Part shown: positions 30,531 to 37,700 of the stretch, piece by piece
How positions within the stretch are numbered: position 1 is the first letter of the stretch
Layout: each line of letters opens with the position of its first letter
From: Bradyrhizobium sp. CB82
GTDB taxonomy: Bacteria; Pseudomonadota; Alphaproteobacteria; Rhizobiales; Xanthobacteraceae
Assembly (NCBI RefSeq): GCF_029714405.1
Contig: NZ_CP121650.1
Location: 8,375,001 to 8,439,000 of the forward strand
Length of the DNA: 64,000 bases
Direction of reading: 5' to 3'
Translations under genes and position numbers: made by a program
Notes under the pieces: generated by a model
Told to the model about the DNA's origin: nothing
Database searches by the model: none
What the model saw: the letters and a program-made list of their open reading frames with translations, nothing else

Positions 30531-31187
30531 TTACCGCACGCCGAGAAACTTATGTGTCTGAATGCTGACACGCCAGTCGCGCGCGGTCGCCTCCTGAATG
30601 CAAAGCTTCGTCGCCTTCCGGCTTTGGCTCAAGGGCTGCAGCCATATCATCGGCATGAACTCGCGCGGGATGTTGAGGGCCAGGAGCTTCTCGATATCAG
30701 CAGGCTTGCCCACGCAATGTTTGATCTCGTTGCCACGCCGCAGCGCTTCATCCAAAACAACAAGCCCGCCGGGCATGCCAATTTTCGGGCTGATGGTTAC
30801 CCACGTGCAGGGGTGCACCTGAATGGCATGGGTGCCCGATGTCTCCACCTGCACCGAGTAGCCAGACTTGATAAGTAGCGTCGTCAATGGCTGAAGGTCG
30901 TACGCTGCGGGCTCGCCACCCGTGATCACGACATGCCGAGCCCGAAACCCCTCTACGGCGAGCAGCATTTCCTCCGGCGACATCATAGCCCAGGTGTTGG
31001 CGTCCTCGACCTTGGCCGTGATCTCGGCTATCGATACTTGGTGTGCTGGATCTGCGACCCATGTATGCTTGCTGTCGCACCAAGGGCAACCAACTGGGCA
31101 GGCCTGTAGCCGCAGGAACACGGTCGGCGTGCCGCTCTTGCAGGCTTCGCCTTGAATAGTTTCAAAGATCTCGTTGACCGGCAGCAC
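30531..31187 (-). CDS. queE: QueE, 7-carboxy-7-deazaguanine synthase
   Basis: A 218-residue radical-SAM enzyme. NEIFETIQGEACKSGTPTVF precedes the cluster motif LQACPVGCPWCDSKHTW, whose CxxxCxxC binds the 4Fe-4S centre. VVITGGEPAAYDL is the SAM-binding GGE motif. It converts 6-carboxytetrahydropterin, the QueD product, into carboxy-deazaguanine. GTG 31187 is chosen because family proteins begin just before NEIFETIQGE; this overlaps the end of queD by 26 nt, suggesting coupled translation. The enzyme needs reduced flavodoxin or ferredoxin, which the nearby reductase could supply. Confidence 0.93.
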   Translation of the reverse strand: MLPVNEIFETIQGEACKSGTPTVFLRLQACPVGCPWCDSKHTWVADPAHQVSIAEITAKVEDANTWAMMSPEEMLLAVEGFRARHVVITGGEPAAYDLQPLTTLLIKSGYSVQVETSGTHAIQVHPCTWVTISPKIGMPGGLVVLDEALRRGNEIKHCVGKPADIEKLLALNIPREFMPMIWLQPLSQSRKATKLCIQEATARDWRVSIQTHKFLGVR

Positions 31188-31638
31188 GGCTCGTTCCCCG
31201 ATAGATCGCGCTGTTCGCACCGTGCTCTTTGACTTCGACAGATGCAAGCCGGCAACGCGGAGCAAGTCGCTCCGTCAGCAGCCACTTGCTCGCGATGCCG
31301 TAGACGTGCTCGGCAAACTTTTCGCAGCCGACAGCAGGTAGCACAACGATATCCGCCACGCCGCGTCGCGCCGCTTCGTGGAACCATTCAAGCTCCGGAT
31401 CGTCCGCAGCTACGACGGTCTTATGGTCAAACGTGTCTTCGAGGATCGCTTTCAGCTCTTTGAGGCCGCCAAAATCGACGACCCAATTCTTGTCGTCTAG
31501 GGTGTCGGCCTCGAACTCGAAGCGAAATGATAACGAGTAACCGTGCAGCAGACGACAGTGTGACAGCGCGCGCCACTGGCGAAACGTAGCGGATAGTCCG
31601 ATTTCATGACCGTATGTCTTCGTCGATAGGTACGTCAC
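31162..31638 (-). CDS. queD: QueD, 6-carboxy-tetrahydropterin synthase
   Basis: A 158-residue member of the 6-pyruvoyl-tetrahydropterin synthase family. It belongs to the subgroup with LSATFRQWRALSHCRLLHGYSLSF (as written in two overlapping stretches), where SHCRLLHGYS supplies the catalytic Cys and zinc His residues. NWVVDFGGLKELK, TFDHKTVV and EVKEHGANSAIY complete the active site. It uses dihydroneopterin triphosphate made by FolE. The GTG start overlaps the folE stop (GTGA), so the two are translationally coupled. Confidence 0.92.
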   Translation of the reverse strand: MTYLSTKTYGHEIGLSATFRQWRALSHCRLLHGYSLSFRFEFEADTLDDKNWVVDFGGLKELKAILEDTFDHKTVVAADDPELEWFHEAARRGVADIVVLPAVGCEKFAEHVYGIASKWLLTERLAPRCRLASVEVKEHGANSAIYRGTSRAAGQRDL

Positions 31639-32303
31639 GGTTGATCCTTGATCAGTGCCATAAATTCGCTGCGCAATGTCCTGTCGTCGCGGAAAGCACC
31701 GCGCATGATGCTGGTTATCATGATGGTGTCAGCCTCGCGAACACCACGCCAGATCATGCATTGGTGCTGCGCCCTAACGATGACGGCCAATCCCTTCGGC
31801 AGGATACGGCGTTCCAGTTCGTCCGCCAGCATAACAGCGGCCTCCTCCTGGATGTGCGGGCGCGACATGATCCAGTTGGCAAGGCGCACAAATTTGCTGA
31901 TACCGATCACTTTTTCGCCGGGCACCACGCCGACCCACATGCGGCCAATCATGGGTACGAGGTGATGCGAGCACGTCGAGCGCACGGCAATGGGACCCAA
32001 CGTGTAGAGTTCGTTCAGGCCGCTCGCGTTCGGGAAGTCCGTAATCTCTGGCGCGGGCTCAAAGCGCCCGGCAAAAACCTCGCGCACGTACATCCTGGCA
32101 ATGCGCTTCGCGGTCGCTTTGGTGTTGTGGTCGCGGCTGGTGTCGATAACCAGGGCTTCAAGCACAGCCTGCACGTGCTGCTCGACCTCGGCTTGGATCA
32201 CCTCAATATCACCAGGCAGCAGGTATTCTGCGATATTGTCGTTTGCCGCAAACGACGCGCCCGCGTCGCGCAGGCGTTCACGAATTGCTTGCGTTGAGCT
32301 CAT
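31635..32303 (-). CDS. folE: FolE, GTP cyclohydrolase I
   Basis: A 222-residue enzyme that opens GTP to give dihydroneopterin triphosphate, the first step towards preQ0 (and folate). Typical motifs: TKATAKRIARMYVREVFAGR, VRSTCSHHLVPMIGRMWVG (zinc Cys and His residues), GISKFVRLANWIMSRPHIQE and AQHQCMIWRGVRE. ATG 32303 is preferred, with AGGAA 5 nt upstream; ATG 32351 lacks an RBS. Being first in a que operon and additional to any housekeeping folE, it is probably devoted to 7-deazaguanine synthesis. The operon is preceded by NifA and sigma-54 sites. Confidence 0.93.
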   Translation of the reverse strand: MSSTQAIRERLRDAGASFAANDNIAEYLLPGDIEVIQAEVEQHVQAVLEALVIDTSRDHNTKATAKRIARMYVREVFAGRFEPAPEITDFPNASGLNELYTLGPIAVRSTCSHHLVPMIGRMWVGVVPGEKVIGISKFVRLANWIMSRPHIQEEAAVMLADELERRILPKGLAVIVRAQHQCMIWRGVREADTIMITSIMRGAFRDDRTLRSEFMALIKDQP

Positions 32304-32522
32304 CAGAATTCCTGTGCCGGGAGCTTCGCTTTTAGTTTGCGTGAACGACATGGTCTGCGATCGTCGTGAAGAACGATGGAGGGACCCGCGATGGACAAAG
32401 CAGGGGAAGTGCCTTACCGGGGCAGTGTTTGGTATCAATTTGCATAGGATCGAGAACTTTCATCTTTCCTGCGTCGTTGACCGAGAGACCACGATTGCCG
32501 AAACGGTCCTTTATAGTCTCCC

Positions 32523-32538
32523 TGCAATCAGCATGCCG
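32523..32538 (-). promoter_or_regulatory. Sigma-54 promoter of folE-que operon
   Basis: On the minus strand CGGCATGCTGATTGCA fits the -24/-12 pattern with a perfect TTGCA -12 part and correctly spaced GG and GC. It differs from consensus at two -24 positions. The expected start near 32511 gives a leader of about 210 nt before folE. Confidence 0.7.
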
Positions 32539-32549
32539 CAAAAGTATCT

Positions 32550-32747
32550 GTGCGAGACTTGCTTGAGGAAGAGAAAATCAATGCACTGTGCCGCGCCTGC
32601 CGATCATTTACGCCTTCGTGTCGGGATTCAGACATACACGCCGACAAGCGGACACGATTGAAGCGCCAGCAAAAACAGCAAAATCTTACCCGCCCCGAAG
32701 CCATCAGACAGTTAATCGACCCCGTGATTGGCGCGAAGAACCGATGA
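32550..32747 (+). other. Possible ribbon-helix-helix-like gene fragment
   Basis: The tail of this frame, from about 32650 (RTRLKRQQKQQNLTRPEAIR then QLIDPVIG), resembles the end of plasmid ribbon-helix-helix proteins with the SRPEAIRRLV pattern. The first part overlaps the NifA site and is not recognisable. Probably a degraded 3' fragment. Confidence 0.35.
32619..32634. promoter_or_regulatory. NifA upstream activator site of folE-que operon
   Basis: TGTCGGGATTCAGACA is a perfect TGT-N10-ACA site, centred about 115 bp upstream of the start expected from the sigma-54 element at 32523-32538. Confidence 0.7.
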
Positions 32748-32759
32748 ACGGGACGCCCA

Positions 32760-32961
32760 AATGCCATCAAGGTAGAAGATGTCGCCCGAATAACAGGCGA
32801 GAACAAGAGAACTATACAGGCAGCGGCAGCTCGGGGCGAAATTCCTGGCCAGGGAAAGCTATTCAAGGCTTGGACATTTTGACGAGGTCAAATTGCGCAC
32901 GTGGATCGCCACCAAGGAACGCGAAGCGTTGACGTGGCTCGCGAAACTCATGGCAGCATGA
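32760..32961 (+). pseudogene. Excisionase-like helix-turn-helix protein, frameshifted
   Basis: The frame reads AIKVEDVARITGENKRTIQA then AAARGEIPGQGKLFKAWTF, a MerR/excisionase-type DNA-binding domain, and stops. A one-base shift in the TTTT run near 32880 restores FDEVKLRTWIATKEREALTW and a stop at 32961. No start codon is present at the 5' end. The stop overlaps the start of the FixK remnant. Confidence 0.65.
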
Positions 32962-33714
32962 AGCCGCGGCAAGCAACGCGCTCATCGCCTGACAGGCCAA
33001 GCGACGTGGTCTCCCGGGTTCGGGCTCCGGTGAACCAGACGCCTCGCTCAGATTCGCTCAGAGATTTTGGCCTGTCGAGCGATTCCACCCCAATGATCGG
33101 CCTAGGTGAATTCACTTACAGAAAGGGATGGGAAATCTACGGCGAGAAGGAAGCCGCCGAGTATATCTATCAGGTCAAACGCGGAGCGGTGCGGAGCTAT
33201 AAATTGCTCTCTGACGGTCGCCGCCAGATCGGCGCATTTCATTTGGACGTCGACATCTTTGGGCTCGAGAACGGTGAGACACATCGATTTACCGCAGAAG
33301 CGGTGGTCAAAACCACTGTTCGCGTGATGGAGACGGGCAAGCCTTGAAGTGGCTGCCGACAGTGATGTCGTTGTCTGGCGTAACCTGCTCGGTCTGACAA
33401 CCGACAACCTGCAGCACGCCAAAAACAATATGCTGTTGCTGGGACGCAAAACCTCACTTGAGAGGGTTGCCGCGATCTTGCTTGAGATGGATGGGCGGCT
33501 ATCCGCCGCCGGCGTAATTTCGCTACCGATGTCCCGCCGCGATATCGCCGATTACCTTGGCCTGACGCTCGAGACTGTATCGCGTGCGGTGTCGCAACTG
33601 CACAAGGCGGGCATCCTTGATTTCATGGGCAATTCTCAACGCGAGATCGTGATCCTGGATCGACAATCCCTTGCGCTTTCTCGACCTGCAAAATTAGCCA
33701 CGATCAATGAATAG
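32958..33714 (+). pseudogene. fixK: FixK/FnrN-like Crp-family regulator, frameshifted
   Basis: The first part (ATG 32958 to 33347) has the cyclic-nucleotide-binding-like barrel: EIYGEKEAAEYIYQVKRGAV, then YKLLSDGRRQIGAFHLDVDIFG. It ends early. The second part, one frame on, continues with SLEVAADSD, the long dimer helix and the helix-turn-helix LPMSRRDIADYLGLTLETVS, then REIVILDRQSLALS. Joined, they give about 250 residues, as for FixK. One extra base near 33338 explains the split. There is no N-terminal Cys cluster, so it would be of FixK rather than Fnr type. FixK proteins activate genes for low-oxygen respiration; this copy is dead unless the indel is an error. Confidence 0.8.
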
Positions 33715-34106
33715 GCATGCGGGGGCAGAACCGATTTTGGCGAGAGCAGATCACGCAGGTACCAGATGCGATCGGCGCAAAAGCTCACTCTGCTCAGAGA
33801 GCGGGCAATGTTCTCGCACGCCCCGAGGTGGGCGGCTCCCAAGCTGCTCGGTTCGTCTGTAGCGCTCAGATAGCTATCGGCAAGCCGCGGCGAGGCGATT
33901 TTCGGCCTTCGCATAATACGCGCGGGAGCCAAACACTTCGCGCGCATGCTCGTCGGCCGACCTGATCAGATGACTGAGCAAATGAAAAGTCATACTAATC
34001 GCTGCGGCAAACCTAAGTATGATTTTAGAAATTCGTCATCCAGCCTACTTGTCGTCCAGGATGCTAATGCTTCGGCAAGCTCTTTTCAGCGTCAGGAGGG
34101 CGCATA
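33715..34106. other. Intergenic, no supported gene
   Basis: The region between the FixK remnant and the receiver gene. No clear promoter was identified. Confidence 0.35.
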
Positions 34107-34493
34107 TTGTCTACGCCTATGATTTCCGTCGTCGATGACGACACGTCGGTCCGTTTTGCGATAGAGAACCTTTTAAAATCGCGCGACTACATCGTCCATA
34201 CATTTGCGTCGGCTGAAAAGTTCCTGCGCTCGCCCCAGTTGAGCGAAACATCCTGTGTGATTACGGATGTGCAGATGGCGGTGATGAGCGGCTTGGACTT
34301 ACTGAGAGAGATGCGGGCCCAGCGATACGACGCACCATTCATTTTCATGACTGCCTTCGGTAGTGACCGCATTCGCGCCTCTGCGCTGAATCGGGGAGCA
34401 GTTGGGTTCCTGCCAAAACCCTTCGCCGGCCATACGTTGTTCAAGCACCTCGATGCCGCACTGGAGCAACACCGCGACGACGCCGATGCCTGA
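34107..34493 (+). CDS. Stand-alone FixJ-type receiver protein
   Basis: A 128-residue response-regulator receiver with no output domain. Acidic pocket: SVVDDDTSVR. Phospho-acceptor: CVITDVQMAVMSGLDLL. Conserved Thr and Lys: FIFMTAFGSD and GFLPKPFAG. The start is TTG 34107, or ATG 34119 if shorter. It is closely related to a second lone receiver at 62906, including the TFASAEKFLRSPQL segment. Lone receivers can act as phosphate sinks or bind other proteins. The position just after a FixK remnant, and family membership, suggest a link to oxygen or nod signalling. Confidence 0.85.
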   Translation: MSTPMISVVDDDTSVRFAIENLLKSRDYIVHTFASAEKFLRSPQLSETSCVITDVQMAVMSGLDLLREMRAQRYDAPFIFMTAFGSDRIRASALNRGAVGFLPKPFAGHTLFKHLDAALEQHRDDADA

Positions 34494-34932
34494 GACAACG
34501 AGCCATCCGCTCAACTTTAACTCTACGCTGATCGCCCGATGCCACGTCATGCGGGTTTCGCATTGCGGACCGACGAAGCTCACCTGAAATGGGTAAGGCA
34601 GTGCGCAATGATAAGATCGTCAAGAGGACGGAATAGAAGAACTCGTCCCCGGTGTATGCTCTCGATCATCGCGAAAAGATAGCTATCTGGCCTCAACCGT
34701 AGATGCGGCTGAGGCCAGCGTCTTGTCCAAATACGCAGTTGAGATAGCGGTTGAGCTTGCGCTTCTGGCTTTGCCGGTTCAACCTTCGCGCTACAAGTCT
34801 CAGTTGGAAACCAAGCGGGGCCTCGACTTTCTTTCGTCCCTATGCAGCCGCGCAGGCTGGCTTTCGAACACTTCCATTCGGCGTTGACCGTTGCGGCGTG
34901 CAGGTAGTGAGACTCGTCAGCTCTACGCAAGT

Positions 34933-35363
34933 TTAGCGATCGGACGTGGGGTGTATCGCACGCTTTGCAACGAGAACCCGGTACTCTGGACGTTGAGCAA
35001 ACTGCACAAGGGGCCATACGGCGGCTACGCCAACACTGCTGCATAGATGGATCGCCCGATCATTGCCAACGCAGACGGCGACATGGGCACCCCCGACGCT
35101 AGTCCTGTTAAATAGCAGGAGGTCTAGCGGCTGATAATCGACAACAGGAACCGTATCTAGCGTATCCTCCCAAAGATTGCTTGATCGCAGGTTGGGAACG
35201 TGTCGCCCGAAGTGCCGCAGCAGTTCGTAGGCGAAGTTCTGGCAGTTTGCCCCGCTCTCGATGCCCTGTAGAGTCGGCGAATTCGGATCGTGGGCGGTGT
35301 CATAGTGCACTGCCAGAATCGTTCGGGAATGTCAGGGACAATATCGACGGTGCTCTTGCTCAT
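34933..35363 (-). CDS. Putative NlpC/P60-like cysteine peptidase
   Basis: The longest single frame (GTG 35310 to 34933, 125 residues) has the pattern ESGANCQNFAYELLRHFG, with Cys followed by a helix, and later GAHVAVCVGNDRAIH, whose His could complete a Cys-His pair as in NlpC/P60 amidases. A better start, MSKSTVDIVPDIPERF at 35363, lies in another frame; joining it to VHYDTAHDPNSP needs a one-base indel near 35312. So the gene is either truncated or frameshifted. A tts-like sequence lies about 90 bp upstream, making it a possible type III effector. The family assignment is tentative. Confidence 0.5.
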
Positions 35364-35450
35364 AACCCACCTTAACGGGGAAAGCAGATTCCGCTACGTG
35401 ATGTTCAATCGGCCGTCGGCTCTGACCATCCGCTGACTCCTGCTCGCCAC

Positions 35451-35469
35451 CCGAAAGCTGACTTCGCAG
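35451..35469 (-). promoter_or_regulatory. Degenerate tts box
   Basis: The minus strand reads AAGTCAGCTTTCGGG, which has the GTCAGCTT half of the TtsI box, but the second half is one base closer and imperfect. It is about 90 bp before the possible start of the NlpC/P60-like gene. Confidence 0.3.
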
Positions 35470-35604
35470 GTGGAGGAATGATCCCCATTTGATAACGCTA
35501 ACGTTGGGATAAATTGCATTCAGCCTCGGTATTTGTGATTTCGAAAGATTGAATGCTCGGGAATGTAGATGCTACAAGTTAAGCTGACGCAAGGATAGCT
35601 CCGA

Positions 35605-35871
35605 ATGGCAGAACCGGTACGGCCCGTGCCGCCACAGGTCATAGGCGATCCGCTGGCCCGCGCAAAGCTGCTGGCTGAGAAGCTGGCAACCACGCTTATC
35701 GACGAGGATGTTTCAGACGCAACATTGGCCATTGCGTTTCTCACGGGCGGCGTCATCAATCATCACGCCCGCGATGCCGTCGAGGCCCATGAGCTGTTGG
35801 ACAAAATCCGGCAGCTTGAAGACCGGCTGCTGGCAAGAACGATGGAGGCTGCCCCGCGTACGCTGCAATAA
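35605..35871 (+). CDS. Small hypothetical protein
   Basis: An 88-residue soluble protein, probably helical, with no membrane segment. It begins MAEPVRPVPPQVIGDPLARA, followed by a long predicted helix and a C-terminal coiled stretch (LLDKIRQLEDRLLARTMEA). AAGGA lies 9 nt before the ATG. Function unknown. Confidence 0.5.
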   Translation: MAEPVRPVPPQVIGDPLARAKLLAEKLATTLIDEDVSDATLAIAFLTGGVINHHARDAVEAHELLDKIRQLEDRLLARTMEAAPRTLQ

Positions 35872-35968
35872 TGCTTGCTCGATATGCGGAGCAATTCGCG
35901 AGGAGGCAAAAAGGCGCGCCCCTACCTACGCGTAGACTGCAGAGGGGGCCACATGCTCTTGGTGTCTT

Positions 35969-36163
35969 ATGAACGAGGATTTCTATCGGGCGCGAGCGTC
36001 CCTAGTCCGCGAGATTGCTGAGCGAGCTGATCCGTTTACGAAGCAACGTCTCTTGAAGCTTGCCGATCAGTATGAAGTTTGGGCAGGTAACCCATCACGC
36101 CCTTCAAGCACCATAGCGCGACCTATTCCGCTTCCGTCGCCGCACAGTCGTGGTAAGGCGTGA
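35969..36163 (+). CDS. Small conserved rhizobial protein
   Basis: A 64-residue protein starting MNEDFYRARASLVREIAERA and continuing DPFTKQRLLKLADQYEVW. The FYRARAxLVRE...ADPFxKxRLLxLAxxYE pattern is familiar from short proteins scattered through Bradyrhizobium genomes. Basic and helical; function unknown. The C-terminal third is Pro/Ser-rich and may be altered. No strong RBS is seen. Confidence 0.5.
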   Translation: MNEDFYRARASLVREIAERADPFTKQRLLKLADQYEVWAGNPSRPSSTIARPIPLPSPHSRGKA

Positions 36164-36571
36164 GCGGTATTCCACGACTGACGGGCACACATCAAGACGT
36201 GCGTCCGACACAATCGCAGTCATACCAAAGTTACATCCGGTTGGATTTCCCCTCGTTCTTGACACGATGCCGAGGCGATCGCCCGTTGACTTCTGGGTAC
36301 CTTTTTAATGAGACAGTTTTCCATAATCGCAAAGCGCGAAAGGACCCGTGGTTAACCTGTTCGAAGGCCTCTTTGCAAGCGGAGGCAGTGCGCTGCATTG
36401 CCTCAGGTTCTTCCACCCGCGCGAACAATGCGTTGCCTTCCCCGTAGATACTTCGGAAGCACCGGATCAGGAGCGTGAGAGACCTGAAGCGCGTGGGCTA
36501 CGATTTGCTACGATCGCACCAGGCATGTTGGCCATGCACCAATTGCAACAATCCAGAGACCGCCGGCCTGG
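36164..36571. other. Intergenic, no supported gene
   Basis: No recognisable gene downstream of HU (minus strand) and the small plus-strand protein. Confidence 0.35.
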
Positions 36572-36874
36572 TCATACCGCTACTGCGTCTTTGGCAGCCT
36601 TGAGAGGTGATGCCCTAACTGATTTGCTGGCCGGCTTCGCCGCGAATTCCATCGGCTCCTTCGTAAAGGGATTAATTCCGGTGCGGGCTTCAGTAGCGGG
36701 CTTGTTCACGACCGACATTTTGACGAACCCCGGAATGACGAACTCACCTGACTTATTCAGCTCATTATAGCCTACAGCCGCCATCTGCTCGATGACGGCC
36801 TTTACGTCAGCCTTGGAAATGTTCGCTCCTTCAGCAATCGCGTAAATAAGCTGATTCTTGGTCATCTTAGCCAT
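36572..36874 (-). CDS. HU-family DNA-binding protein
   Basis: A 100-residue HU/IHF-like protein. TKNQLIYAIAEGANISKADV is the helical N-terminal body, followed by GEFVIPGFVKMSVVNKPATE leading into the beta arm and RTGINPFTKEPMEFAAKPAS. The arm reads EARTGINPFTKEP, close to the usual ARxGRNPxTGE pattern. It binds and bends DNA without strong sequence preference. The ATG at 36874 fits the family start; the longer frame adds only unrelated residues. It may be a spare nucleoid protein brought in with the island. Confidence 0.88.
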   Translation of the reverse strand: MAKMTKNQLIYAIAEGANISKADVKAVIEQMAAVGYNELNKSGEFVIPGFVKMSVVNKPATEARTGINPFTKEPMEFAAKPASKSVRASPLKAAKDAVAV

Positions 36875-37700
36875 GATGCATTCCTTTGAGAGGCGCAGAA
36901 GCTTCAAATGGTGAGCTATGCCGACTCGGTTACCTTTGTTTGAGCAGGGCAAACCCGCAAAGATCGGTTTCCGTTGACGTCGAGTTCAATGAACTTACAG
37001 GCTTAAAACCTATCGGAAGGCAAAACACAAGGATGAGTTCGAGTGAGTTTCCGCCATCGTGATCGCTTCTTAACATCAGGGCGGATTCCACCGGCAGCTT
37101 TTTCTGCGTCAACTGATCGACACTGGGGCGAGCGGCCTTGCGAGCCGCATCAATCTGGCGGTCGACAGTTCGTGCACCGCGTGACCATTGAGTCATCGGC
37201 GCGCATACGGCGACCCGATAGGTCTTATCGTTGGCGGTTGCGCTCGCCGGCTTGGCGGCGGCTCAAGCAAGCCCTACACCGCCATAACGAACGGAGCCAG
37301 GTCCCACGACAGGGAATGATCGTCGACCGCCGATTTTGCCGCGCAACCACGTCGGCGCAGCCAGCTCGACAACGTGATAGAGGCGCAAAACTCTAGATCT
37401 GGGTGGTCCAAACTTCGGTCTCGCTGCACGAACCCCGAGACTCTAACTGCCGCTGATGAAAGCTCAGTAGCAGGTCATATGGGCTCGAGCAGCTTCGGCC
37501 GCTACAGTGATCAAGTGACCCGCACGCTCACACTAGCCAGCCTTCTGTCTGCAAAGCAGTGCCTCCGAAACACCTGGCGGTGTGTCGCCGGCACCGAGGA
37601 GAGAGTTGCTGTCAAGGCCAACTCCTAAACCATGCAACATGGTCTCGCCGCGTTCTTGTAACTTCCTCATCGCGGGGTGAAAGGGTCCAAGTTTTCGTCC
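36875..37700. other. Intergenic, no supported gene
   Basis: About 825 bp with overlapping short frames and no recognisable product. Probably decayed sequence downstream of the effector. Confidence 0.35.

Noticed and set aside
35578..35592. tts box near 35.58 kb
   Set aside because: CGTCAGCTT is present on the minus strand, but the second half (AACTTGTAG) does not fit the TtsI consensus.
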